Part shown: in pieces, positions 1 through 11,935 of the stretch
How the letters are laid out: each line of letters begins with the position of its first letter
Position numbering within the stretch: the first letter of the stretch is position 1
Source of the DNA: Tubiluchus corallicola
Taxonomy: Eukaryota > Priapulida > Priapulimorpha > Priapulimorphida > Tubiluchidae
Assembly (NCBI GenBank): GCA_030141605.1
Contig: JAQGDQ010000134.1
Coordinates: 394,816-458,815, forward strand
Direction: 5' to 3'
DNA: 64,000 nt
Made by a program: the position numbers and the translations under genes
Notes under the pieces: model-generated
What the model saw: the letters and a program-made list of their open reading frames with translations, nothing else
Databases searched by the model: none
Told to the model about the DNA's origin: nothing

Positions 1-909
1 ATCAACTATTGTAGGCTGTCTAGTCTACCTGTGACTCTGAAAAAAACTTTTGACTGGAAACTATCATTTAAAATTGTGGTACTGTTAAGTAATCTTACAG
101 ATATTTAACCTGACTTGGCAGGAGATTATTAATAAAATAGTTTACTGTCGAGGAGCCTGGGCTTAGTTCAAAGTAGAATGTTAACCCAGGGGTCCGGGAA
201 ATCGACCATAGCACCACCCCATTATTTGGCAAAACATTTTAAGTATATTTTCCTGTTTTAGTAACCCTTTTAGTGTGCACAAGCCCTCATGCAAATTTTT
301 ACATCCTGTTTGTTAGACCGCAAGGACTTCCGGCCAACCCTGGCGATTATTCTTTTACGTGTTTGGAAAAATCTATGTAAACGTTATTCTGCAAGAAAGT
401 CTAAAGCCCAGGAGTTGCTGGAAGCTAAAACGTATTTATTAAAAAGTTTAAAAGCTTTAAAAGTGACAACCTTCACTTCGTCAAATCATTTGCATGACTC
501 GTTTTTATAGAAACCCTAACGGAACGCCGGGCCATTCTTAAACTATCATTTAAAACATTCTACCCTGTAAAATATTGAAAAGGAACAAACTATTTTTTAG
601 AAATGTTTTACGTAAAACAATTATTACCACAGAAACGTAATTTCGCGTTTGTTCTTCGCTGTTACATTGATTTCGCCAATCGTTGGTTAGATTTGCAGTA
701 GCGCCTGTATCACGGAAATGCGTTGAAGAAAAACAGGTGCTGTAGCTCTCAGTTTAGAGGTGTTTAGTTGTGACGTAGCACACAAGTTTGAGAACTCATG
801 CGTGAGCACAGAGGGTAATCTGTAATTTGAATTTTAAATTTAAAATTTGTCGAGTTTTAGTATGTGTATCGTATTGAATGGTGTACAGTAGTACCAGTTT
901 TGACGAAGC

Positions 910-1060
910 GGTTTATTATAGTCTAGTGGTAATGCGTCCGCTTTCCGACTGGGAGATGAGTTTGATATAGCCGGCCGGTCGTACCAAAGACTTTAAAAAT
1001 GGTGCGTTCTGTTGCCTTACCTGGCGAGTGGTATTAATCGTAAAAGTGGGGTAATAATAG
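910..1060 (+). mobile_element. tRNA-derived SINE remnant
   Basis: A tRNA-like head has an A-box-like TAGTCTAGTGGT near 919-930 and a decayed B box near 958-970. It is followed by a core reading GTACCAAAGACTTTAAAAAT at 981-1000. From memory, this core is shared by SINEs of many marine invertebrates, with CATACCAAAGAC as the usual form. Boundaries are approximate and no target-site duplication was found. The anticodon region and B box are too altered for a functional tRNA gene. Confidence 0.7.
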
Positions 1061-1639
1061 TCTCTGTTATGTAGGTGTATATTAAATTTTGTTATTTACA
1101 GTCAGTCAAAAAAAGAGCTTATGTAAATTATTAATCCAAAAGCCGACTTTAAATAAAGGTTATTATTATTTGTAATAGTAGTGGTGGTAGTGGCGGTGGC
1201 GGTAACGGTAGTAATAGCAGTACTGTAGTTCAATTTTCGCTTTCGCAAACACGTGCAGCACGCCCGTAGGATGTTTGTGCTGTTGAAAATTATGTTCAGT
1301 TGTGATGTCACTACTAGTTGAGCTCGCCCGCCGTTAATTGGGTTTTTAACTTGTTATTTAATTATCAGAAATGGTTTGGCATTACTACAGGTGCCAAAAT
1401 GTATACTTTGTACCATACTTCAAAATGGCATTTCGTAGGATATGAAAAATCATCCTATTCGCCTATACTATAAATGAAATTCTTCGTGACAACTGAGCTG
1501 TATTTTTTCTACAAAAACAGAAATAAAATTATAAAAAAGTTATATATGGTACACTGAATTTATTTCTTAGCGATAAATAGCAATGCATCTATGTAATATA
1601 TTTGAGTTTCGAAGAAATGTACCTCATTTGTACATAGTA

Positions 1640-1645
1640 TTTATT
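1640..1645 (-). terminator. Possible poly(A) signal of the PhnZ-like gene
   Basis: AATAAA lies on the minus strand about 310 nt beyond the stop codon at 1955. It is a reasonable cleavage signal, but other AT-rich hexamers are nearby, so this is inference. Confidence 0.35.
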
Positions 1646-1954
1646 TAAAACCGTATGTGCGATTAATAAATCGAATAATAATTAGCGTCATTATAATTAA
1701 GTTTGTGATTTTTCTACTTTTGCTCTCTGAACAACTCGATGAGCCTCACTGGTGTAGTAAATTTCGAAAACCAACTATTGTCCGCCTCCCGATTTCGATT
1801 GGCTTCTTTAGTTTCCTTGGTGGCTTCTTTTACCATTTCCTGTTTTTGCTCCTTATTTTGCGTGTCATCGTAACAAAGGAACAATCGACAACCAATCCCA
1901 CAATTCATACAGATTTTTTTTGTCGCATAAAGAGTCTTTCCGGTTTCTCCCTTC

Positions 1955-4318
1955 TCACTGATGACTGTGTAATTTGTTGAGAAATTGTCTGCACATGTTC
2001 TTGTAATAAGAGAGTGGTTTGGCGGGTGCGCTCACACTGTTCTTTCCCATCTCATCCCAGCTTAACAAAGATATGACGTCACCACCGTGATTCGTGACGA
2101 AACGCAGGGCTTCTCTGTGCGACATGGCGCCGCCCATTTCCTTTATCATTCGACGGTTGATTGGCAAAGTTTCTGCAAGAGATTAATAAATCATAATGTC
2201 GTACATGTACCTGGCAGTTGAAGATAGACCTCGGTGTATGAAGTGACTTAATTTTATGATTAAATACTATTGTACGTTATTATCTTAATGCTAAGGTTAT
2301 TATTAATGATTAATGATTACTATTATTAATAATAAATCAATGATTAAATTGGACTTTGAAACCAAACTCGAAAAAACAGGAAATTTGAAAAAGTTGTAAC
2401 ACAGCCTGGATTTGAACCAGGGACTTTCGGCTTACCCAGCAGACGTCATAACGCTAGACTACATTGATTGAACTAATAATAAGCAATCTGACATTGCATA
2501 TGCTTAACTGGCTATCCAGCTACAAGGGATGAAGTTTGGACTGTCCTAATTGCTGGATAAACAATAGTCCAACGTAGTCATGACGTCTGCTGGATAGGCA
2601 GATATCTCTTCTTCAAATCGCGCGTGCAAACCTATTTCAACGTTTCACATTTCCCATTTTCAAGTTTGGTTTCAAAATTCACTGTTCAGTTTTCAAGTTT
2701 AGTTTCAAAGTTCAAAAGGAATTTTGGTTTTGTAAATCAATACCATGCCGTTTTCATCAGATAAATTAAAACTATTGGAAATGCATTACTAATTTTTACC
2801 TGAGACGTACGTTGGGTCGAGGAATGCAAGAAGTCTGACTCCCTCCACGTGGTTTCTCAAGAGATTGGTGAGTGATCTCGGAAATCCTCTGTCCTCCAGG
2901 AAAGCGGCTCCTACTATCCCATGACGTAAGTTTATCTGTAACTGACGCTCAGTGACGTACGGCAGAACGAACTCGTGAGACGGAGGAGCGGTGCGCCCAT
3001 CTTTGATCAGAAGTCCAATGTCGTGAAAGAACGTGGCTAGGATGACCTGCGTGAACGAAACTAATTTTTAGATAAAATAAGAATCAATCGACGTCTTCAG
3101 TAACAAAAATGCACTAAAATCATAGAGCACAACTCAGTTTTTATGGCTGTGCATTTCAGGAAAGATCTGTGAGTTTAGGACTTACAACGCTTTACTGCTG
3201 GTTCACAGTCGTCATAGGATCCAAAATTCATGAAAATTTAGAATACGCATTATTTGACTAACAATAAATAAATTGCAGAGTTTTGTATTACACGAACAAC
3301 GAGAACGAAAGCAGCTTCGAGAATGAGACGGTGAAAAGTTCTTTTTATAGAGTTACATCGCAAGCGAGCAACCCAAAAATCGAGAAACAGTCAAACATCG
3401 GATTACAACGAATACTCGCATTATTTTTTGCATTTTTTTCTGTGATTTCTGTGGTCCATTATGCGAACATATTATATTATAAATTTCACTCGTTCTAGAA
3501 AACATATATCTGCATCGTTGTCAGATTGCAAGATCGTAAATAAAACGTATAATATAAGAAACGCCAGGCACTTGCAGAGCACTTACGGGGAAGCGAATTA
3601 AAATTAGTTGGCAGCTAAATAAAACGATGAAGATATTCAAGCATTGAGATTTTCAGTTGCTAGTGAATTCCAAATGTTTACAACACTGTTTGCAAGAGAG
3701 TATTTGACCAAATTTAATGTACAAAGGTTTTAATATAACATTTAAAACCTTTCCGCTTAGACGTGTTGTGAGATCTAAAGAAATCATCTACAAACTATGA
3801 CCTATTATAATCACTATTTTTTAGTTGCTTGCGAAGTAACTGTATAACATGACCTATTTCGCTGCAACCCCGATCTCGTTCTCGTTGTTCATTTAATAAA
3901 TTTTTAGACAGTTTTTATATTGTGACATCACAATAGAGTTACTCCTTATTTTAAATTTCTACAAACTAACGGATACACGGTAACAGTAAACAGCCATCTA
4001 AAGACATATCCCGATAGTTGGGCAAAAAAGCCCAATAAGCAAGCAACCTAATACTTCGCATTTCAGACTACTTAAAATTCTACAAGAAATCTCTGTTTTA
4101 ATTTCTAATGGTTGCTATACTTAGTATGGTACTTTTTCTTAAAATGTCTATACCTCATCAGAGAAACCTTCCTGCTCAGCAAGCATTGCACATTGCGTCA
4201 TATGCTCCAACTTCGTCATCCCGTCAATCAGGTACCGTTCCGTTCCGTGTTTTTCATACAAACCAAAAATCTCGTCTAGAACCCGTTCCACGTCATTTCC
4301 GTTCCTCATTGCGAACAT
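1955..4318 (-). CDS. PhnZ/TmpB-like HD-domain mixed-valent diiron oxygenase, 3 exons
   Basis: Exons are 4154-4318, 2800-3046 and 1955-2172. Junction phases fit (165 nt; 247 nt; 218 nt including TGA), giving 209 residues. The first ATG is at 4318, and a second in-frame Met lies three codons on. The sequence matches the HD-domain oxygenase family of PhnZ and TmpB, which cleave hydroxylated organophosphonates with two irons. Expected ligands are all visible: His39 (LEH), His63-Asp64 (FFHDIG), His97 (RHGIVGA), His121 (NHVEG) and Asp177 (WDEMGK). Most ligand spacings equal those I recall for PhnZ (24, 24 and about 56 residues), with a longer insert between His63 and His97. The family tail motif QGGPMS appears as MGGAMS. 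There is no signal peptide, so it is probably cytosolic. The substrate is not deducible from sequence: a phosphonate or another small alcohol is possible. The family and exon structure are well supported; the function is inferred. Confidence 0.88.
2354..2679 (-). mobile_element. Fold-back element with embedded tRNA-like sequence, copy 1
   Basis: Two imperfect inverted arms of about 115 bp (2354-2466 and 2563-2679) start with TTTGAAACCAAACT and its complement. They include CCAGCAGACGTCAT and its complement near the inner ends. On the minus strand the left arm carries a good pol III B box (GGTTCAAATCC, near 2407-2417) and an A-box-like TAGTCTAGCG near 2455-2463. It sits in intron 2 of the PhnZ-like gene. 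It is either a fold-back MITE or two SINE copies inserted head to head. Confidence 0.65.
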
Positions 4319-5642
4319 GGTCACATTTACAAAGCTGGGACGTCTTTGTAACAGCTCTCACTGTACGTACAGCACGGGCACAAGGCTCGAACTGACTTAC
4401 GCACTGATTTAACTCAATATTTCAGTTCCTACCGGCAAACCAGCACGTATTCATGGCCAAAATGAAAATATTTTTTCTAACATCCGGTTTTGCGTTCACC
4501 GAAGTGAAGAAGTAGTTTCTGAGAAAAAAATGATGGTCATTAATGCGCCAGAAAGTCTGCGATCTAGCCGCACTTTAAAAATCTTTTTTTGCAGCCAAGA
4601 AGCCACGCTGCTAAAATCATGTATAACAAAGCGGGAATACCTACTATAGACCTATGATCATGTTTGCAGTGTTTGTGAAATGACAGTATATTTAGGCATC
4701 CCGTACTTGTGCGCAACTTTGTATTTTCCTTTAAAAATCGACTTTTAATAGTTCTAATCTGTACGTCAAATTTGTTTTAGAGTGTAATACTTATATTAGT
4801 TATACTCTGCATGCGAAATGGAGATCAATTCTATTCCGTAGACCTAACGATTTTATTACTTGAATTTATGAATTTTAATTAATATTTCTATTGACTGTGT
4901 ATTAATGTAAATATTAACTGATAATCATGTAAATGGACTTATAGTCCTATAATCATGTGCTTGTATATTACGTGTTTGTGTGTAATTAATTTAATCCTTA
5001 TTTTGAGTACTTAGATTTTAATAAAGGTAGTTTTAATTTCACGGGTTTTATGTTTTGTATTTTATATGGACTTTCTTGTTTGAAATAAAATTATAATCAA
5101 TCTGTACTAAAAATTCGAAGTATTATCGTGTACACATTTGTACGGTTTACAAATGTACTGTCTATTTTTTACGGAGTGCAGGTCGCGCCTACTGATTAAC
5201 GTAATGCACATTAACAAAAACAGATAACTCGTTTAATGTAACCACTGTACAAACAAATTTAAAGATAACACAAACCGACAATTAATTTAATTTGAATTAA
5301 TCTAGTTAGATAGAATATACTTCTAGTGTCAGCGATCAAGCATTGAAAATGCTAAAACTCACTGGTCAGCTACATAGGATGAGCTTCTACAGTTTCATAA
5401 AATTTCCGCTGCACATAGTCAATAGTTACGGCGCCTTGTCCTTTGAAGGAAGTCCTAGTTCAAATACAGAACGTGTTATATTTTTTTCATACTTCATGTG
5501 GTTAGCGGCGTTCATTCGAGACTTAAATAAAAAATAAAAACGTAATTATTTTAGACCGCGTGACTTACGTTTCTAACTCAGTTTAACTTTAAAATAGATA
5601 ATTTCTGCAAAAAACGACGGCGGGAATACTTAGCGTAGATGG

Positions 5643-5913
<271 letters not shown>

Positions 5914-6682
5914 TTCAAATGAATAAATAAGAATTTTGGCTCAGGAATAGTGATACAAAGGAAGAACACAATGTTTCAAACTACCACTACAGTTCTTCTT
6001 CGAGGGAACAAAAAAACGAAAAAGAAACCACAAGGAATTACCAGTACTGAACTAGTTTTTTGGAGATGTTTTTCTTTAAATTATTAACACATAACTAGGA
6101 TATCGTACTAAAAAACGTAGACAATGACTTCTGTTGTACATCCCTGATTCTCCCTCGTGCTTTTATTTGCTTTTTAGTGTGATATCCTTTTATATGTTAA
6201 TAATATAAACGAAATATTCTATCCCAAAATAGTCCAGTAGTTCTAGTAATTCCACGTAATTTTTTCTTTCTGTTTGACCACTTTTTTCCCAGGTGGGGAG
6301 AACTGCAGTCGTGGTTTGAAACGTTGTGTTCTTTCGTTCCTTTTGCTTGTTTTTTATTCAAACATTAAAAATTCTAAGTCCATTTTGCATACAATTCGTT
6401 TTTTTATCATTCGCCATAAAATTACATCTTGCACTACACAATGCTCGCCTTTCATTATTTGCGTCTCCCTATACAGTTACTGTATTACGCCTGCGGGCGT
6501 ATAAGCACTGCTGTAAAAAGTAGGCTTATCTGTGATATTGTACCTATAATTTACACAAAACGAGATGGGCAGGATAGAACATAGGTCAAACTATTCAAGC
6601 CCATTAACTGGCCAGTTACTATCCTTATTGTTTGAGTTGTAACACAACAAACGGCTCCAGAATTGCATGTCATTGACGGTCA

Positions 6683-6700
6683 ATTGATGACGTCATCAAT
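6683..6700. promoter_or_regulatory. Palindromic CRE/ATF-like site upstream of the homeobox gene
   Basis: ATTGATGACGTCATCAAT is a perfect 18-bp palindrome around the full CRE octamer TGACGTCA, about 380 bp upstream of the homeobox start codon. bZIP factors of the ATF/CREB type bind this octamer. Use in this genome is inferred from position only. Confidence 0.35.
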
Positions 6701-7079
6701 AGTAATTATTGGCTCAGCTGGCTAGGTGGCGTAAGACTGGACCGGAGTTTGTTGCTTTATGTATAATTTTCTCAAATTGCCCTTCTACATAATTTTGTTA
6801 GGGCAAAATGTCTGAAGGTGACAATGTTCTCCTTTACTAACTGAAACATTAGCCTTAGTAAAACAGTTAATTTTAATTTTACCGCCTTTGTCGGTAGCGC
6901 ATTCTAATTAAGCTAGCTCCGCCCTACTACTCCCCCGGGGCGCGCTTGACCGGAAACTTGGAAAACCCAGGCGAAAAGTTACTCCCGAATCAGCACTGAC
7001 CAGTCACTACTTCATTAGCGAACTTTTTTTGCAGCTAAGAAAGTGTTAAAGACGAGACGCAAGAATGATTTGAATCCCA

Positions 7080-9203
7080 ATGGCGAAAGAGGTGTCTTAT
7101 CTTGGCATAGTTTACGAAGAGGAACACCAGAGGTTGATTAGTCAGTTAGCAGACATTACCAGCGATTATGAGCAATTGATCTCAGAGAGGACATTTCAGA
7201 GTGATGGCTTGGTCGAAGCCATTTTACATGAAGAAGAGGCGAATATCGCTGGTGAGATGTTTACTGATTTCTTCACAATTTACATCAATTCTCCTGGTTC
7301 ATTAAATTTTTGCTTTCCCGACCTAATTTCTCCTTCGTTCTCCCCACCTTGGTGACCCATATAGTTTGTATCGTATGGTTTGCAAAACTTTAGGAATAGG
7401 CCTATATCCGCTGGGTTCCATGTAGTACAGCGTAATAATATGATGATATCGTCTTATAATACGCCGTATTTTATTTTCACTATTCATTATGTACAGGTTT
7501 ACAAACAGAAAGTATCGTTCGAACCAAGTTACATACATGTTGACAATGAATTGCAGAATTAATTTCTAATTATTATACACATTAATTTTATAAGTGAATT
7601 GCCCTAAAATTGTACTTATCAACATAAATAAAATAATGTAGGTGTGCCTATATATATATATTATATATATATAGAAACTGGTCAATAAACTTAAAGATAA
7701 TTGTTATATAACAATTATCTTTAAGTTTATTGACCAGTTTCAGTAAAATGCACAGCATTCAGGATGCAATAAAACACGAAAACTTTCAGGACGCAAAATT
7801 TCAAGTTAGCTTTGGAGTAATGGGTAGTTTCACAAAACTGTCGAACTGTACAAGGAACATGTGCTTTTCCACGTTTTTCCCAGTATCAGGCACTGTCGTC
7901 CATTTAATATGCGTTGCGTAGACAATCTTAGAGCGTGCAACAAGAATACGCTTCACGGAAATTTATATTATTATATTATTTTGAACTATGGTCTAAAGCT
8001 TTTTCCTCTAAAATTTCATTAGATAGGTAGATAGATAAAAGGCTTATTTTCATACAAAAATTGTCATACTTATCAGTTAAAAACTATTAAGATTGCATAA
8101 TTTGCAATAAAAAGACAATTAAAAGACATTAGCTGTAAACAATAAAATGATAAAAAATATACTAAGATCACACAGAGAGCAATACTAATACAACCTACTA
8201 GTAAAAACTACGCGATAACACTAATAACACACTGAACCATTAATAAAAAATCAAATAAAAAACTAAAAGAATCTACCTATTCGTCACGAGCATATTACTA
8301 CTATATAAAAGTCTAATCATATAGGTACAGGTGAATAAAATCTATGATTTGTTTTACATGTATCTTCGTGCAAGGTTTTCCTTTTTCTTAATTGCATCGA
8401 GAGTAAATTTGAACGAACTGGAAACAAATTGACAGTGTCTTTGCGAACCACGAGCAATAATTTGCTGATATGTGAATAAACTATTGTTTATTTCAGCCGG
8501 TAATTCGACGATTCTAGGGTTGTGTGGTGAATCAAAAAATTCTACCACTGTAGCATCAGCTGCAGCTGCAGCAGTAGAAACAGGAAAATCGAAAACGTTG
8601 GGATCTAAAAAACGCCAGATGCGACCGCCAGTGAGGAATCCTCTACCCCCCAAAGCTGTTGAAATCATGGAGAGGTGGTACGTGACTCACACAAACTTTC
8701 CCTACCCTGAACGAGTTCAAATGGCCAAAATGGCCGACGAAGGTGGAATTTCAGCCACGCAAGTCAAATCCTGGTTCACTCGGAGGCGCAAGAAAACGAA
8801 GAAATCGCTGATGGAAGAACAAAAGAAAGAAAATCTGCAAGCTGGCAGACTGCCCGGCTTGGTATCTCCGGTTTTTAAGCGGTTTGCACCAACACATCAC
8901 CATGGTGATTATGGCTCCATAAACAAACGTCAAGGGAACACGTTGTCCTGGTCTCCAAAACTAACAGATTTTCCGGTGTATTCGCTAGCCGGACATCCTA
9001 CACCTGTCCGAGTTGTACCACCTCCTCAGTACCAGTCACCGGATGGTGGCTATTATTCCCAGTCGGACGATGATCGTCAAGATCATTTTCCCATGTTGCC
9101 TTTTCCAGAAATGAATGTGGAGAACAGCGAGAAGTTAGCCAAGAATATGACATCAGCATGGAATTTGTCAATGTTGCCTGTTGTTGCACGAATGCACCTG
9201 TAA
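7080..9203 (+). CDS. Divergent TALE-class homeobox protein, 2 exons
   Basis: Exons are 7080-7251 and 8497-9203. The donor (G/GTGAGA) and acceptor (TTTCAG) join in phase 1 to give 292 residues. A possible acceptor at 7031-7034 would begin the exon carrying the start. The N-terminus (1-57) is acidic and perhaps helical, followed by an alanine run at 79-83. The homeodomain covers about residues 98-160. The three-residue loop extension is shown by the spacing from Trp118 to Tyr127-Pro128 (PYP in place of the usual NAYP/HPYP). Helix 3 reads QVKSWFTRRRKK. Position 51, normally Asn, is Arg153, and position 50 is Thr152. The Ser/Pro-rich tail (161-292) has no known motif. It is not a clear TGIF, MEIS, PKNOX, MKX, IRX or PBX member. 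Lineage-specific TALE genes (such as the SPILE genes of spiralians) are one candidate group. It is a nuclear DNA-binding protein by family; its DNA specificity may be altered. Confidence 0.85.
7650..7673. repeat. TA-rich microsatellite
   Basis: A short alternating TA tract directly precedes the 68-bp palindrome and could itself form a cruciform. It lies in the intron of the homeobox gene. Confidence 0.85.
7674..7741. repeat. Perfect 68-bp spacerless palindrome
   Basis: Two 34-bp arms meet at TTAT/ATAA with no spacer and no mismatch. The left arm begins GAAACTGGTCAATAAACT and the right arm ends in its exact complement. It lies in the single intron of the homeobox gene. Candidate explanations are a small inverted-repeat element, a template-switch event or an assembly artefact. 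Confidence 0.95.
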
Positions 9204-10268
9204 TCAAGACAGCTTGGCTAAAACTTGACAACTCTATAAGACCCGTGGTTTATTTAACACACCCTGTTGTGTTTATGCACATAATGTTGTTTATCCATTT
9301 AGTTAGTTAAATTGCAGTTAAGTACCGTCGTGGTCACCATTGACTTTTTTGTTTTCTTGCCTCATTCCTGTGCAGGTATTACCGTGCCGTGCACTGAACA
9401 CTTACTAAAGCATCGGTACAAATGGTATTTGTTGGTGGCACTAAAATTAATATAAGATCATTTCTTGGACCCTGTCTCTAGTAAAACGTTACAGATTGTG
9501 CAAAGTGGCTGGAAAAAATCTGCAATTCTCGAAAATTGTACCGGTGTTCATATTGGCGATTCCCTGTGATGTTTCAATGAACGCGAGTTAGAAAAATCAC
9601 ACTGTGATTCTGTTTCTGTCAACCTTTTGTATGGTACAATAATTTAAAGTTAAAGCAACTCTCTGTTTAGATAATTTTGTACTGCAGTAGTAGAATAATT
9701 GACTTACTTTTGATACTAACGTGACTATGTGTAATTACATCTGTAGTGCTAGTAATATGGAAAAATGTTCCCGGTTAGATGTTAAATGTTAGATTTTATG
9801 AATCATGACTAAGCTAACGATTGTGTGAGTTCTGGCAGTTTTATTCGCTGTTCATACACCACCTGTTTAAGTAAGCTTATTTTCATGAACTGTAGCTGCT
9901 AAGAACAGCCAGGAATCTGCGTACTCAGCAACTATGACATCGCAAAACTATCAGTGTGTTTTTATCTGTGGTTATTTGCCAAGTCAAAGGCGATGGGTGT
10001 GTTTAATTTCACTTACTTGTTAATTTTTACACAGCTGATGTATTCATCCAAACTTTTCATTGCACTTCTTACTGTGATTCTAGATTATTTGTATCAGCAC
10101 CAGTAGATTGTGATTAATACTCTTGTGATGTAGGCCTCACGTGTGTATTTGTGATGAAAAAAGATTAAAAGTAATTAAAATGGAAACAATTATAAATAAA
10201 CGGATTTAGAAAAGTTTTTTTACTGTTGCAGTTCTTTTTGCGTAGCGAAATCTTATATAAATATATAC

Positions 10269-10279
10269 ATGAGTGTGTG

Positions 10280-10311
<32 letters not shown>

Positions 10312-10328
10312 TGCCTGTGTGTGTATAT

Positions 10329-10390
<62 letters not shown>
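10269..10390 (+). repeat. Compound GT/GC-GT/CA/TA microsatellite
   Basis: Successive (GT)n, (GTGC)n, (CA)n and (TA)n blocks. The GT and CA blocks are mutually complementary, so the tract can fold back. Short open frames of Cys-Val and Thr-His repeats here are artefacts. Confidence 0.95.
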
Positions 10391-11164
10391 GATGCATATT
10401 TGCAAAAGTGACCTATTCATACTGGGCAAACGTGAATTAGGCTTAAATAAAGAGTTATTATGGCAAGCTACCTTGCAAGACCTGTGCACTTTTTTCAGAT
10501 TATCTGCTTTTTTGCGTTTGCTTATTCTTATCTTTCTACATTTGTGTTTAGATTTCTATTGTTTTCCATCATTTTGAAAAAATTTTGTTTTAATCGCGTT
10601 ACCTAATGTCTTGGTATTTTTGATATCACAATGTCCATATTCAAGCAACCAGTGCGCGTTTCGATTCTTGCTGTTCTGAAATATCATTCAGCACTAGAAA
10701 TGTTCCCCAAGCTCCTTTTTGCACGAACACTCGCCGTGAGTAAATAAACGTAATTCAACTTTTATTGATCACTTGAAATTGATAGAAATAATACAATTTT
10801 GGTCGCGTGGATACCGTCGCTTGTAACAACAGACGTCACCATTTATCCAACCTCAAAAAATTGTAAATTTGATGCATAAAAAGAGCGGCCAACAATCTAA
10901 CCACAATGTAAGTTCTCTTTGAGCAGACGATGGATGAGCTTTCTCCAGGCTATGCTAAGAGAGAGCTCAAAAGGAAATGCCAAAATGGTTAAATTCTGTA
11001 AGAAAATTTTGTAATCGGCAACGACGGGCGATACAAGAAAGGTGGGTTGATTACCATCTGTTACATTAGCAGAATTTCTTTAACAATATACAATTCTGCA
11101 ACTCAACAAATTTGCTGTGCATTTTTATGCGAACGAAACGATAATTTAAAGGGCACAATCTCAA

Positions 11165-11705
11165 CAATTAATAATGGAAAAAGTACAATAATGTAGGATA
11201 AAATAGAATAAAAGAGAATAGTATAGAATAGGATAAGACAGGACGGCACAGGATAAGACAGAATGAAATGTATTAGAAGTCAGAACAGAACAGAAACTAA
11301 CCGGAAGGAGCAGGATGGAATGGGACAAGACAGCATAGGTCAAAATAAGAGAGTACGATGTACGTGCAGCAATGTATAGCATGAGTCTGCAACGCAGGAC
11401 GGAGTCACTTAACTAAACAGAACAACGGAATGGAGCGAAACACAGAACAAAACAGAAAAAGACGGGTCAATGTGGACTGGCAAATAAAGAAGAAATGGGG
11501 CGGGCAGCACACTGTAGTAGGTATAGTGATAGGAATTAAATAAAACAGAGAGATGGACGAACGCAACACAATGGAATTGAATAACAAAATAGAATAGAAT
11601 GTATCAGAGTAGAAGTACAGGAATAAAGACAGGACAAAAAGACTCAACTGTCGTTTCAGGCGAAACGAGAACAGAACTGAATAGAATATTTGTTGTTCAT
11701 AGTAC
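11165..11705 (+). repeat. Degenerate pentanucleotide repeat (AGAAT/AGAAC/AGACA)
   Basis: About 540 bp is built from variable 5-bp words such as AGAAT, AGACA, GGATA and AGAAC. It looks like an old, diverged microsatellite. Minus-strand open frames across it encode low-complexity Ser/Leu/Phe strings and are not credible genes. Confidence 0.7.
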
Positions 11706-11935
11706 ATTCATTTCACTAAACTAAACTACATATGATTGCTATGAAACGACTTTTATGCATATTTACGCAGAATCTTATACCAATTCTAACTAACATTTTC
11801 TTGTAAATAAGCTTACTATGTTTTCTGTAAAGTAACTCTTTGCGTTTTTTACTTGTGTCTAATTTTTATTTTTGATTTGTTGACTTTAAAAGTCTGAAAT
11901 AAATTTATAGAATTTCCTTTACGAATAATAGTAAA

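Larger units (their letters stand above)
1..1954. other. Intergenic region and probable 3' UTR of the PhnZ-like gene
   Basis: No convincing protein-coding exon is visible. Short open frames here (for example 289-510) show no domain, repeat or splice context. The stretch holds a SINE remnant at about 910-1060 and a GTA/GGT trinucleotide-rich patch at about 1160-1230. The distal part just below 1955 is probably the 3' UTR of the minus-strand gene that ends there. Confidence 0.5.

Noticed and set aside
289-510. 73-codon open frame near the left edge
   Set aside because: No recognisable motif, splice context or repeat; chance length in AT-rich DNA.
2400-2466. Possible tRNA gene on the minus strand
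   Set aside because: A B box and an A-box-like segment are present, but there is no proper acceptor or anticodon stem, and the sequence belongs to a repeated fold-back family.
10165-10577. Several overlapping open frames rich in Cys-Val, Thr-His or Ile-Tyr
   Set aside because: Translation of a GT/CA/TA microsatellite.
11161-11707. Minus-strand Ser/Leu/Phe-rich open frames
   Set aside because: They lie on a degenerate pentanucleotide repeat and show no domain.
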